From: an uncultured Bacteroidota bacterium | GTDB lineage: Bacteria; Bacteroidota; Bacteroidia; B-17B0; Aurantibacillaceae | DNA length: 64,000 nt | Assembly (NCBI GenBank): GCA_937873155.1 | Contig: CALMVZ010000025.1 | Location: forward strand, 186,001 to 250,000 | Reading direction: 5' to 3' | Translations under genes and position numbers: made by a program | Notes under the pieces: generated by a model | Databases searched by the model: none | Told to the model about the DNA's origin: nothing | Seen by the model: only the letters and a program-made list of their open reading frames with translations | Part shown: piece by piece, positions 23,764 to 32,434 of the stretch | Position numbering within the stretch: the first letter of the stretch is position 1 | Layout of the letters: each line of letters begins with the position of its first letter

Positions 23764-24607
23764 TGTCATATTATTTTTTATTGCAGGTATCAGTGCAGCC
23801 CAGCTTCCTGAAACGGACCTTTGGCTTTTTAAATTGAAAGCAGAAAATAAAAAGTTAATTTTGGGAGAAGGAAAGAACATCACCGGTCGCAAAGGCTACG
23901 ACAACCAACCGTTTTTCACGCCTGACGGGAAAAGCATTTTATATGTCAGTATCCGTGAAGATAACCAGGCAGATGTTTACCGTTATGATCTGGGAAAACA
24001 ACAGGCGTCCCGGTTAACTAAAACAAAAGAGAGCGAGTATTCCCCTAATTATACCCCGGATGGGAAAAGTATTTCCTGTGTTGTGGTGGAAGGGGATTCA
24101 ACGCAGCGTTTATGGTTGTATAATTTAGATGGCAGCGTAAAGAAATGTTATAACGAAGGAATTGATTCTATTGGTTATTATTCGTGGCTCACGAATGATA
24201 CCTTGTTGTATTATAAATTAACAGAACCTCATTCTTTACGCATGTATATTGAAACCGGTAAGGCAGATAAATGGTTATGTAATTCACCCGGCAGGGCATT
24301 CAAACATGTAGAAGGGAATAATTTTCTTTATGGAATCAAAGATTCTGTTTCTGTCCAATATAGATATTACGAACCGGTCCTGAGAAAAAGCACTGAGTAC
24401 GCGAATCACAAGAGTAAGAGTGAGGATTTTGTATGGAATAAAACGTACGGCTTGGTAAAATCGGAAGGAGTTCAGATTCTCAGGTTCAATGCACTTGATA
24501 AGAAATGGGAAGTGTTATTCGATTTCACTTCGGCCGGGATAAAAAAGATCACCCGTTTTGCATTTGACCCGAAAAATAAGAACATTGTAATAGTAGATAA
24601 TAATTAA
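23747..24607 (+). CDS. Secreted TolB/PD40-like beta-propeller protein
   Basis: 286 residues. The start is TTG 23747 (MKKLFNVILFFIAGISAAQ, a signal peptide), inside the end of the PAP2 gene. PD40-type repeats occur as NQPFFTPDGKSILYVS and YSPNYTPDGKSISCVV, each the F-T/S-P-DGK-I turn seen in TolB-like propellers. It probably folds as a periplasmic six-bladed propeller. The stop overlaps the next ATG (TAATG). Confidence 0.82.
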   Translation: MKKLFNVILFFIAGISAAQLPETDLWLFKLKAENKKLILGEGKNITGRKGYDNQPFFTPDGKSILYVSIREDNQADVYRYDLGKQQASRLTKTKESEYSPNYTPDGKSISCVVVEGDSTQRLWLYNLDGSVKKCYNEGIDSIGYYSWLTNDTLLYYKLTEPHSLRMYIETGKADKWLCNSPGRAFKHVEGNNFLYGIKDSVSVQYRYYEPVLRKSTEYANHKSKSEDFVWNKTYGLVKSEGVQILRFNALDKKWEVLFDFTSAGIKKITRFAFDPKNKNIVIVDNN

Positions 24608-25053
24608 TGTTATACGAAACTACCATTGATGGTCTGTTGTTCTCCAACAATAAAGAGCTGTTGCAGGTGGATGTTATTTTCAATTATTTGCATCACGAAA
24701 GTTATTGGGCACAGGGAATCCCTCTTGAAGTAGTAAAAGATTCCATAACCGGCAGTGTTTGTTTCGGAGTGTATAAAGACAATAAGCAAATAGCTTACGC
24801 AAGAGTAATTACCGATAACGCTACGTTCGGATATTTAGCTGATGTGTTTGTTCTTGAAGAATACAGGGGAGAAGGTATCTCAAAACAACTCATGGCATTC
24901 ATCATGACTTACCCGCCCTGTAAAAAATTCAGAAGGATGATGCTTGCAACAAAAGATGCACAAGGATTATACGAGAAATTCGGGTTTAAGAATTTAGCTT
25001 TTCCTGAACGCATCATGGAAATCAAAGCTTTCGAAAATTATAAAAAGAAGTGA
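24607..25053 (+). CDS. GNAT-family N-acetyltransferase
   Basis: 148 residues. The acetyl-CoA-binding core is recognisable: VFVLEEYRGEGISKQLMAFIM (motif A, R/Q-x-x-G-x-G/A) and GLYEKFGFKNLAFPERIMEI (motif B), after a strand AYARVITDNATFGYLADVFV. Substrate unknown. ATG 24607 overlaps the upstream stop and its own end overlaps the next GTG, so these genes form one translationally coupled unit. Confidence 0.9.
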   Translation: MLYETTIDGLLFSNNKELLQVDVIFNYLHHESYWAQGIPLEVVKDSITGSVCFGVYKDNKQIAYARVITDNATFGYLADVFVLEEYRGEGISKQLMAFIMTYPPCKKFRRMMLATKDAQGLYEKFGFKNLAFPERIMEIKAFENYKKK

Positions 25054-26567
25054 TCGTATTCAGTCTATACTTTTTAGCGCTGTGTTTTATAATTTACAGA
25101 ACACATTTCTTTGGTATTTTCAAAGATGAGATCCTGAACCGAAAATTTATTCTAACAGCGTTCGTTATCAAGATCTCTTCATTAGCTGCGTTCTATATCG
25201 TGTACATGAGATTGTATGGAACAATTTACTATTCCGATACAGGTAATTTTTTCAGGGATTCGGGTGTGATCAACAGAATAGCTTTCTCAAATTTCGGAGA
25301 GTTTGCAAAATTGATATTCGGTTTTCAACAGGACGGGGAAGGTTCTTATATTTTCAAATTCCTCGAACCAACTACCACTTGGGATAAAGCAACAGATGAA
25401 GTTCTCTATAACGATAATCGTTTGGTGTTACGTTTACATGCGTTGATCCATTTTATTTCTTTCGGAAATTATTTCATTCACGCGCTCTTTAGTTGTTTCC
25501 TTTCGTTTATCGGTATCAATTGGATCTACAAAACTTTCAAAGACAAATTCCAAAGCAAAGAAATCTATTTTTATCTCATTTGGATCTTATTCCCGGGTGT
25601 TTGGTTCTGGACCTCCGGTGTTTTTAAAGAAGGCCCAGCTCTTTTTGTATTGGGAATGCTTTTGATCTCATTGAAAAGAGTTGTCGCCCAAAGGAAATAC
25701 GGCTTTAAAAATCTGTTAATGTTATTCATCGCATTGCAATTAAGCGTTGCATTCAAATCGTATTTAATGTTGCCGGTGTTGATCGCTACCATAGTTTTCT
25801 TTGGTGTCAAGAACAGAACGGATAAAAAGATCGGGCTAAAATATGCCGGCATATTACTGATCGTTTTTCTTATCTTGAATTTAACCATGCAGTTTGTTTT
25901 CAATAAAGATGCAGTTAAGCTTCTGGCAGAACGTCAGCGGAATTTCATGGATGTTTCTCATGGAGGCTTATTCTTAGTGAATGAAGAAAAATTCATCCGT
26001 ACCGAATTTGATTATTCATTAGTGGAAATTGATTCAACACAAAAACCGGTACTTGCAAAACTAAAACCCGGCATTCAGTATATGTATTTTATGCAAACGG
26101 ACATGCTCGATACATTATATGAAAAAAGCAATACAGATACAGCCTGGTATCCTTTGTCGTATGTGATCCCCAAATCAAATACCACATTTCAACCTGCTAT
26201 CCTTGTAAAAGATTGGTTGTCGTTCTTAATTGCAATTCCTTATTCACTTTACATCGCCGCCTTCAAACCGTTTTTCCTTGATGCCCGCGGTACGATTGAT
26301 AGAGTTACTTCAATAGAAAACCTCATTCTTTTGTTATCACTGCTATGGTTTATTTATAACGGAATAAAAAACGGCTTCCGGGATCCTCATTACGTTTATT
26401 TCTTAAGCATTGTTATTATGGTGCTTGTCATCATTGGTATAACTTCCCCTAACCTCGGGGCAATGGAAAGGTACAGGGCCCTTGTAGTGCCTTTTGTATT
26501 GCTAACAGCCCTGTTAAGCAGTACTATAAAAGACCATTCCAGACTCAGCAATTTGTTCAAAAACTGA
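25050..26567 (+). CDS. Polytopic membrane protein of unknown function
   Basis: 505 residues starting at GTG 25050 (overlapping the upstream TGA). About ten hydrophobic segments alternate with a large soluble loop at roughly 300-390 (FMDVSHGGLFLVNEEKF...). The aromatic-rich IYYSDTGNFFRDSG after TM2 and the RLHALIHF segment resemble GT-C/EpsG-type polymerases or mannosyltransferases, but no diagnostic catalytic motif is certain. It is the last gene of the rnr-PAP2-propeller-GNAT run. Confidence 0.78.
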   Translation: MIVFSLYFLALCFIIYRTHFFGIFKDEILNRKFILTAFVIKISSLAAFYIVYMRLYGTIYYSDTGNFFRDSGVINRIAFSNFGEFAKLIFGFQQDGEGSYIFKFLEPTTTWDKATDEVLYNDNRLVLRLHALIHFISFGNYFIHALFSCFLSFIGINWIYKTFKDKFQSKEIYFYLIWILFPGVWFWTSGVFKEGPALFVLGMLLISLKRVVAQRKYGFKNLLMLFIALQLSVAFKSYLMLPVLIATIVFFGVKNRTDKKIGLKYAGILLIVFLILNLTMQFVFNKDAVKLLAERQRNFMDVSHGGLFLVNEEKFIRTEFDYSLVEIDSTQKPVLAKLKPGIQYMYFMQTDMLDTLYEKSNTDTAWYPLSYVIPKSNTTFQPAILVKDWLSFLIAIPYSLYIAAFKPFFLDARGTIDRVTSIENLILLLSLLWFIYNGIKNGFRDPHYVYFLSIVIMVLVIIGITSPNLGAMERYRALVVPFVLLTALLSSTIKDHSRLSNLFKN

Positions 26568-26618
26568 TCGGAATTCAGGAATAAAACTTTATCTTTAAAG
26601 CTTAAGTTTTATTATGAA

Positions 26619-26690
26619 ATGAGCATGGGGGATCTCGAAATTAACAATACTGTTAGAGACGAATTCCATGTGACTTTAAAGAGCTGTTAA
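26619..26690 (+). other. Possible 23-codon leader ORF before the APC permease
   Basis: ATG 26619 to TAA 26688-26690 encodes 23 residues (MSMGDLEINN...KSC), ending 6 bp before the permease ATG. Upstream, AATAAAACTT (26580-26589) and AAGTTTTATT (26604-26613) form a perfect 10-bp stem around a TATCTTTA -7-like box. It could be a leader peptide or chance; there is no direct evidence of translation. Confidence 0.25.
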
Positions 26691-26696
26691 AAACAC

Positions 26697-28331
26697 ATGA
26701 AATTATTCCGTAAGAAACCCGTTGTTGAAATTGGTTTGGATGAATCACCTCACGAATCTTTACATAAAGTTCTGAGTGTGCGCGACCTTACTTTTTTTGG
26801 TATCGCAGCAATTATCGGTGCAGGAAGTTTCAGTAGTATTGGTTCTGCTTGTTTCAGTGGTGGTCCCGGTGTAATTTTTCTTTTTATTATTTGTGCTGTT
26901 GCCTGTGGTTTCACAGCTATGTGTTATGCTGAGTTCGCTTCACGTGTTCCGGCTTCAGGAAGTGCTTATACTTATGCTTACGTTTCTTTCGGTGAAGTTT
27001 TCGCCTGGGTGATAGGTTGGGCTTTATTAATGGAATACTCCATCGGAAACATTTATGTCGCCTTTTCATGGAGTGGTTACTTTACAAATCTCTGCGATGG
27101 ATTTGGTTTGCATCTCCCCGAATGGCTTACGATCAATTATTCGGAAGCAAGAACTGCATTTAAAGACAATGTGGCGGGTGAAGGATTATCTGCATGGTTG
27201 TCTGCACCTGAATTAGGAGGAGTAAAACTTATTTTCGATCTCCCGGCTGTATTCATCAATATCATTGTGACCTGGTTAGTTTACGTTGGAACGAAAGAAT
27301 CCCGTAACGCAAGTAATATCATGGTGATGATAAAACTCGCGATCATTGTTTTAGTAATTGTTGTTGGTGCGTTTTATATTGACATTGATAACTGGTCGCC
27401 TTTCATGCCAAATGGTTTTGGTGGAGTAATGGGCGGAGTAGCAGCAGTATTCTTTGCGTATATCGGATTTGATGCTGTTTCAACTTTAGCTGAAGAGAGT
27501 AAAAACCCGCAACGTGATCTTCCGCGTGGCATGATCTACTCATTAGTGATCTGTACGGTTGTATTCGTTATCCTCGCTTTAGTTCTTACCGGAATGGTTT
27601 CGTATTCCGAATTAAATGTGTCAGATCCTTTAGCAGAAGTATTCTCGAAGAAAGGTGTGAAGTGGATGTTGTTCGTTGTTTCTATAGCCGCTGTTGTAGC
27701 GATGACGAGTGTAATACTTGTTTTTCAAATGGGACAGCCGCGCATCTGGATGAGCATGAGCCGCGATGGTTTGTTGCCAAAAAAATTCGCAAATATTCAT
27801 CCCAAATATAAAACACCGGGCTTTTCAACGATCATGACAGGTTTAGTGGTTGGGATTCCAATATTCTTCACGAACCCGAAATTCGTATTGGATTTCACTA
27901 GTATAGGAACTTTATTTGCTTTTGTCCTGGTTTGCGGAGGTGTTTTAACTTTACCAAGAAAAGAAAAAGAACCGGGGAAATTTCATCTCCCTTTCATAAA
28001 TGGAAAATTCATTGTGCCGGCGATCATCCTGTTAACTTTTATTCTGATCTTTTCATTCAATCCGCATTTCTTAAGCGAGCAATTCAATATTTCCGGCGAT
28101 AACGCAGCGAAAAATATTCCGATGATCGTTTTTCTTTTGTTGTGTATCGTTATGGCGGTCCTTTCGTTCATGAAAAATCTTTCGTTGATACCGGTGTTGG
28201 GATTATTATCCTGCTGTTATTTATTAACCGGCATGGAAGCTTCTAACTGGATCTGGTTCGGCGCATGGTTGCTGATCGGACTGGTTGTGTATTTAGCTTA
28301 CGGTTACAGAAAAAGTCTTTTAAACAATTAA
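26697..28331 (+). CDS. APC-superfamily amino acid permease
   Basis: 544 residues, about 13-14 TM segments. TM1 carries the APC motif GIAAIIGAGSFSSIG with the preceding DLTFFGI; the first cytoplasmic loop has CYAEFASRVPASGSAYTYAYV, and TM6-loop FFAYIGFDAVSTLAEESKNPQRDLPRGM is the strongest signature of basic amino acid/polyamine exchangers (CAT/YhdG-like). The RKKPVVEIGL N-terminus is cytosolic. Substrate not predictable. The SDR gene follows 2 bp downstream. Confidence 0.92.
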   Translation: MKLFRKKPVVEIGLDESPHESLHKVLSVRDLTFFGIAAIIGAGSFSSIGSACFSGGPGVIFLFIICAVACGFTAMCYAEFASRVPASGSAYTYAYVSFGEVFAWVIGWALLMEYSIGNIYVAFSWSGYFTNLCDGFGLHLPEWLTINYSEARTAFKDNVAGEGLSAWLSAPELGGVKLIFDLPAVFINIIVTWLVYVGTKESRNASNIMVMIKLAIIVLVIVVGAFYIDIDNWSPFMPNGFGGVMGGVAAVFFAYIGFDAVSTLAEESKNPQRDLPRGMIYSLVICTVVFVILALVLTGMVSYSELNVSDPLAEVFSKKGVKWMLFVVSIAAVVAMTSVILVFQMGQPRIWMSMSRDGLLPKKFANIHPKYKTPGFSTIMTGLVVGIPIFFTNPKFVLDFTSIGTLFAFVLVCGGVLTLPRKEKEPGKFHLPFINGKFIVPAIILLTFILIFSFNPHFLSEQFNISGDNAAKNIPMIVFLLLCIVMAVLSFMKNLSLIPVLGLLSCCYLLTGMEASNWIWFGAWLLIGLVVYLAYGYRKSLLNN

Positions 28332-28333
28332 TT

Positions 28334-29089
28334 ATGATCGCGCTTGTTACAGGAGCCACTTCAGGTATAGGAAAAAGCACAGCAGAAATTTTTGCTAAGA
28401 ATGGTTATGATGTAATTGTCACTGGTCGCCGTGAAAAGCGTTTGGCTGAACTAAGAAAGCAGCTCGAAGCAAAATATAAAATAAAAGTTCATTCGCTGTG
28501 TTTCGATATCCGTAAATTACCGGAAGTAGAAAAAGCGATCGCTTCTTTAACAAACGAATTTAAAAAGATAGATGTGTTGGTGAATAACGCTGGCTTAGCC
28601 GCAGGTTTATCAGCTATTCAGGATGGAAACATTGATCATTGGGAACGAATGATCGACACGAATATCAAAGGCCTGCTTTACATTACTAGACAAGTGAGTA
28701 AGCTGATGATCGAAAATAAAAAAGGACATATCATCAACGTTGGCTCCATTGCAGGGAAAGAAGCTTACGCGAATGGAAATGTATATTGCGGAACGAAACA
28801 CGCGGTGGATGCTTTGAATAAAGGTATGCGCATAGACCTTTTGCCACACGGCATAAAAGTATCGGCAGTAAATCCGGGAATGGTGGAAACAGAATTCTCT
28901 GTAGTACGTTTTGATGGAGATGAGAGCCGTGCAAAGAAGGTGTATGATGGGTTTCAGCCTTTGACGCCTGATGATGTGGCGGAAACGATTTATTGGATGG
29001 CTTCACGTCCTGCTCATGTCAATATCAATGATGTGATCATCATGCCGTCTGCACAAGCGAATTCAACCACAGTTAAAAGAAACTCATAG
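28334..29089 (+). CDS. Short-chain dehydrogenase/reductase (YdfG-like)
   Basis: 251 residues from ATG 28334 (MIALVTGATSGIGKSTAE). Rossmann motif TGATSGIG, NADP-type basic residues after strand 2 (VTGRREKR), NNAG in LVNNAGLAAGL, catalytic Ser in VGSIAGK and YxxxK in VYCGTKHAV. The C-terminal PGMVETEFSVVRFDGDE is characteristic of the YdfG-type 3-hydroxy acid/serine dehydrogenase subgroup. The upstream frame to 28265 lies inside the permease gene and is rejected. Confidence 0.93.
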   Translation: MIALVTGATSGIGKSTAEIFAKNGYDVIVTGRREKRLAELRKQLEAKYKIKVHSLCFDIRKLPEVEKAIASLTNEFKKIDVLVNNAGLAAGLSAIQDGNIDHWERMIDTNIKGLLYITRQVSKLMIENKKGHIINVGSIAGKEAYANGNVYCGTKHAVDALNKGMRIDLLPHGIKVSAVNPGMVETEFSVVRFDGDESRAKKVYDGFQPLTPDDVAETIYWMASRPAHVNINDVIIMPSAQANSTTVKRNS

Positions 29090-29173
29090 GTGCCGCCGGA
29101 CTTAGATAAAAGATCAATGGAACAAGATATAAATACAATATCTCCGGTTCGTTTATCATTAGGTCTTAGCAGT

Positions 29174-29929
29174 ATGCTTAAAAGCAGGCCCATACTTTTT
29201 ATTTTTCTTTTTCTCCTGGGTGCAATTGGTTTTTCAGAAAATCCGCCTTTGTTTAAATACGCCTCAAAAGCAGGCGAATCCCGTTTAATACGGACGCGCC
29301 TGATGATCGCACCTGTGATCAGTTTCTATAAGATCAATAATAATCATGCAACGACACCAAGACAAAAAATGTCAGGACTAGTTAGCTTGCGCGAAGAGGT
29401 CCGTTTGTCGTGGAAACACAATATGTTCTTTTTATTCGGAGTGGAATATATGGTGCATGGTATGAATTTCGATTCGTATTATTTTAAACCGGACAGTATT
29501 CAATTATACGATGGTGAAATGACCTATCAGTATCACTTGTACATGCATGAAATTGATTTTCCTGTACAAGTAAAATTATGTTTCAATCACGAGAATAATG
29601 CTATCTGGACACCTTATTTCATCGCAGGATATCATTTCAGAACTTTACTCGATGCTAATTTAAAAGTGAAACAAGATGGCGAGACAGTTCACAAAACTTA
29701 CGAAGTTGTCACTTTCAAAAATCAGTTGTTTTCCAAACGCAACAATCCATTTGTAAGTGTAACTTTAGGTTTGCAAAAAAATAATTTAAAGACCTACAAG
29801 AATTGCATCTTCGCTGAGATCACTTACCGTTATGGTTTCTCGCCGTATTTATTGAAAGATTCTTTCACTGCGTCTTCGCTCTTCATTACAGGTAATCACC
29901 TGACAATAGGATTGGGATTTAAATTTTGA
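29174..29929 (+). CDS. Outer-membrane barrel-type hypothetical protein
   Basis: From ATG 29174 the product (251 residues) begins MLKSRPILFIFLFLLGAIGFS, a signal peptide; earlier in-frame starts at GTG 29090 and ATG 29117 would add 28 or 19 residues before it. The remainder alternates charged turns with aromatic strands (RTRLMIAPVISFYKIN, WKHNMFFLFGVEYMVHG, WTPYFIAGYHFRTLL, FAEITYRYGFSPYLL) and ends NHLTIGLGFKF, the aromatic C-terminus of an outer-membrane barrel. Function unknown. Confidence 0.75.
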   Translation: MLKSRPILFIFLFLLGAIGFSENPPLFKYASKAGESRLIRTRLMIAPVISFYKINNNHATTPRQKMSGLVSLREEVRLSWKHNMFFLFGVEYMVHGMNFDSYYFKPDSIQLYDGEMTYQYHLYMHEIDFPVQVKLCFNHENNAIWTPYFIAGYHFRTLLDANLKVKQDGETVHKTYEVVTFKNQLFSKRNNPFVSVTLGLQKNNLKTYKNCIFAEITYRYGFSPYLLKDSFTASSLFITGNHLTIGLGFKF

Positions 29930-29930
29930 T

Positions 29931-29960
29931 CTCCTGAACTTCCCCGTTTCCTTACAGGAG
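29931..29960. repeat. Degenerate palindrome at the left edge of the HipBA island
   Basis: CTCCTG (29931-29936) and CAGGAG (29955-29960) flank CCCCGTTTCCTTA. It resembles the CCTCTCCT/AGGAGAGG hairpin of the repeats at 4051 and 32576, but has lost the second hairpin. It could instead be a weak terminator. Confidence 0.3.
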
Positions 29961-29969
29961 AGATGTCTG

Positions 29970-30302
29970 CTAGTTTTTTGTAGGCATGTCGTTAAGATAT
30001 TTAACAGACCTATTAATTTTACCTGTAGAATCGTAATAATGCCAAACTCCTTGCTTCATATTGTTTTTATATTCACCTGATTCAATTATTAAAGGGGGCT
30101 CGTGTTCTTTTCTATTAATATGATCTCTTACTTCCCAATAGCCTTGTTTAAATCCATTTTTATCTGTTAGGTTAATGGTGTCTTTATTCATTTTTAGTTC
30201 ATATGAAGCTACAAGTTTTAATGGAGGGCTTTTCTCACTACAAGCATAAGTTAAGGTTATTATTAGTATTATCAGGGCTAAAATTGAAGTGAATGTTTTC
30301 AT
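29970..30302 (-). CDS. MORN-repeat-like lipoprotein
   Basis: 110 residues from ATG 30302 (MKTFTSILALIILIITLTYAC, lipobox with Cys). The mature part contains DKNGFKQGYWEVRD and SGEYKNNMKQGVWHYYDSTGKI, two units of the G-Y/F-K-x-G-x-W type found in MORN/YwqK-like proteins. The frame is open to 30443, but the preceding 47 codons lack protein character, so ATG 30302 is preferred. Lipid-anchored envelope protein of unknown role. Confidence 0.75.
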   Translation of the reverse strand: MKTFTSILALIILIITLTYACSEKSPPLKLVASYELKMNKDTINLTDKNGFKQGYWEVRDHINRKEHEPPLIIESGEYKNNMKQGVWHYYDSTGKINRSVKYLNDMPTKN

Positions 30303-30683
30303 AGTCTTTAGTATTGCCTTTAAATATACAGACTTAAAGTAAACACAGAGTTCTTTCGATATTCTGTAACTGACATACATTGGATTCTGATTATTGAGAT
30401 GCCAGAGTGTCTCTTGATAACTTTGTGGCGTGATTGGATTCACTCTGCCTTTTTCATTTAAGAAGCTCTTGTCGGAAACAAAATAGTTCCTTATGTTTTA
30501 AGCTAAACAATTGCAATGCAACCTTTCCTAAGAATCGAGCAGTTTTCTCCTTAGGAAAAAAGGGTGCCGTTTCCACGAACCCTAAAAACAACAGGCCTAA
30601 TTTTCGGGAAGGCCGCTTAGATAAATTCCTTATTCCCTGACATTCAAGCAGATAATTTAATTTTAGTCATATATACGTATTTT
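30303..30683. other. Gene-poor stretch upstream of hipBA
   Basis: No convincing gene. It contains one strong hairpin, TTTCCTAAG (30524-30532) with CTTAGGAAA (30550-30558), and a weaker AGGCC/GGCC pair around 30593-30613. Both strands have short open frames without recognisable motifs. It may be a remnant of the same insertion that brought hipBA. Confidence 0.4.
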
Positions 30684-30717
30684 TGTCGGAAAAAGCCGAC
30701 ATTAATACCTATATTTG
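30682..30717 (+). promoter_or_regulatory. Promoter of hipBA
   Basis: -7 box TATATTTG (30710-30717) with TTTG (30682-30685), spacing 24 as at clpX. The TTTG overlaps operator 1 and the expected transcription start lies next to operator 2, so a repressor bound to the palindromes would block polymerase. Confidence 0.6.
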
Positions 30718-30818
30718 TTTATAATGTCGGAAAAAGCCGACAATTCATGTAAAAACATTTGTCGGAAAAAGCCGACATTAATAGCTAAAAATAACCTTAA
30801 TGTCGGAAAAAACCAACA
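30684..30818 (+). promoter_or_regulatory. Array of four HipB-type operators
   Basis: Four copies of the palindrome TGTCGGAAAAAGCCGACA (6-bp arms TGTCGG/CCGACA, 6-nt spacer): 30684-30701, 30725-30742, 30760-30777 and 30801-30818. The first three are identical; the fourth has one arm change (CCAACA). Start-to-start spacing is 41, 35 and 41 bp. Operator 4 contains all but the first base of the hipB ATG, so its sequence also encodes the first HipB residues (MSEKTN). Autorepression by HipB, helped by HipA, is known for E. coli hipBA and is inferred here. Confidence 0.88.
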
Positions 30819-31144
30819 TAAACAGTTTTACGGACAGCGGATTAATAGAGATGCTGGCCAGCTTCATAAGATATCATCGTATTGACCAGAACAAAACGCA
30901 AGCTCAATTAGCAAATGAAGCGGGAATTAACCGCTCTACACTGGCTGAATTTGAAACTGGAAAGAGAACGAATCTAACATCCTTTATTCAACTCCTACGA
31001 GCCCTTAATTTACTCTATACCTTAGAACAGTTCCAGGTACAAAAACAAATAAGCCCTCTTCAACTTGCAAAGCTGGAACAGGAACAAAGAAAAAGAGCTT
31101 CAAAAACAAAGAAAACTCCACGAAAAAATAAATCTACCTGGTAA
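30800..31144 (+). CDS. hipB: HipB-like XRE-family antitoxin/repressor
   Basis: 114 residues. HTH_3 domain at about 17-75: IRYHRIDQNKTQAQLANEAG, INRSTLAEFETGKRTNLTSF, LLRALNLL. The C-terminal tail is basic (RKRASKTKKTPRKNKSTW). It neutralises HipA and should bind the four upstream palindromes. The ATG at 30800 lies within operator 4. The stop overlaps the hipA ATG (TAATG, 31142-31146), giving coupled translation. Confidence 0.88.
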   Translation: MSEKTNINSFTDSGLIEMLASFIRYHRIDQNKTQAQLANEAGINRSTLAEFETGKRTNLTSFIQLLRALNLLYTLEQFQVQKQISPLQLAKLEQEQRKRASKTKKTPRKNKSTW

Positions 31145-32433
31145 TGATAACAACTGCGTATGTAAATATCTGGAATCAGCGTGTGGGAGCTATCGCTTGG
31201 GATTCTGATACAGGAATTGGCTCTTTTGAATTCGAACCAAATTTCTTGAAGAAACATTTAGACCTTGCTCCAATCAAAATGCCTATAACTAAGGCAGAAA
31301 AAAAGGTGTTTAGGTTCCCGGAGTTGAGAAGCGCAAATACATTTAGCGGCTTGCCTGGCTTAGTGGTTGATGCGCTTCCTGATAAATATGGAAACGCTTT
31401 GATAAATGCCTGGCTCATCAGACAAGAACGTCCAAGTGATAGTTTGAATCCAGTTGAAAAATTGTGCTTCATCGGAAAAAGAGGAATGGGTGCACTGGAA
31501 TTTGAACCTGTGATGCAGAAGACAGCGGATAAAGCAACTAAAATTGAATTAAATAGTTTGATAGAAATTGCTGAACAAATATTAACGGGCCGCAAAAATT
31601 TCAAGACGAAATTATTACCTAATGAGGAAAAAGCTCTATTGGATATTCTGAAAATAGGTACTTCAGCTGGTGGAGCACGAGCAAAAGCAGTTATTGCATT
31701 TAATCCTAAAACAAAAGAAATACGAAGCGGCCAAGCAGATGCTCCTGCTGGATTCTCACATTGGCTCATAAAATTTGATGGGGTTACTGACAAGCAGTTT
31801 GGCGCTTCAAGTGGATATGGAAGAGTCGAAATGGCTTATTATAACATGGCTATTGATGCTGGAATCGAAATGACCGAGAGTCGTCTGTTGGAAGAAAACG
31901 GAAGAGCGCATTTTATGACGAAACGCTTCGACAGAGACAAAGGAAAAAAAATTCACGTTCAAAGTTTCTGCGCCATGCAGCATTATGACTTCAATGAAAT
32001 TAATTTATATAGCTACGAGCAACTTTTTGAAACAATGCGCTTATTAGGTCTACCGTTTACAGCGGCAGAGCAAATGTACAGAAGGATGGTGTTTAATGTC
32101 ATTGGAAGAAACTGTGATGACCACACAAAAAATTTTGCTTTCACAATGAGCCAAAATGGGAAATGGAGTTTGTCACCAGCATACGATGTCTGTCACGCTT
32201 ATCGGCCAGGCAGTGATTGGGTAAGCCAGCACTGTTTAAGTGTTAATAGTAAAAGAAAAGATATTAATCGAAAGGACTTAGTTAAGATTGGCAAGCAGAT
32301 GAATATCAAAAAAGCAGATAAAATTATAGACCAAATATCTTCCGTAATTAGTAACTGGTCTCAATACGCCGCTAAAGTTGACGTGAACCAGAAACTAACA
32401 AGCTCAATTAAAAAAACTTTGTTGGTCTTATAA
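31144..32433 (+). CDS. hipA: HipA-like serine/threonine kinase toxin
   Basis: 429 residues, full length for HipA. N-terminal subdomain AYVNIWNQRVGAIAW and FSGLPGLVVDALPDKYGN; the autophosphorylation loop GTSAGGARAKA (S174); ATP-binding Lys in WLIKFDG (K210); catalytic loop NVIGRNCDDHTKNFAF (D325/D326); and Mg-binding Asp in SPAYDVCHA (D348). In E. coli HipA phosphorylates glutamyl-tRNA synthetase and promotes persistence; the target here is unknown. All catalytic residues are intact, so the toxin is expected to be active. Confidence 0.92.
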   Translation: MITTAYVNIWNQRVGAIAWDSDTGIGSFEFEPNFLKKHLDLAPIKMPITKAEKKVFRFPELRSANTFSGLPGLVVDALPDKYGNALINAWLIRQERPSDSLNPVEKLCFIGKRGMGALEFEPVMQKTADKATKIELNSLIEIAEQILTGRKNFKTKLLPNEEKALLDILKIGTSAGGARAKAVIAFNPKTKEIRSGQADAPAGFSHWLIKFDGVTDKQFGASSGYGRVEMAYYNMAIDAGIEMTESRLLEENGRAHFMTKRFDRDKGKKIHVQSFCAMQHYDFNEINLYSYEQLFETMRLLGLPFTAAEQMYRRMVFNVIGRNCDDHTKNFAFTMSQNGKWSLSPAYDVCHAYRPGSDWVSQHCLSVNSKRKDINRKDLVKIGKQMNIKKADKIIDQISSVISNWSQYAAKVDVNQKLTSSIKKTLLVL

Positions 32434-32434
32434 A

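Noticed and set aside
29970-30443. Longer start (30443) for the MORN-like lipoprotein
   Set aside because: The 47 extra codons have no protein character and would bury the signal peptide; ATG 30302 gives a normal lipoprotein start.
30684-30818. The four regularly spaced 18-mers as a CRISPR array
   Set aside because: The repeats are perfect short palindromes with 17-23-nt spacers, overlap a promoter and a start codon, and there are no cas genes; operators explain them better.
31176-31793. Minus-strand 205-codon frame inside hipA
   Set aside because: Antisense to well-conserved HipA residues; composition and lack of motifs indicate a shadow.
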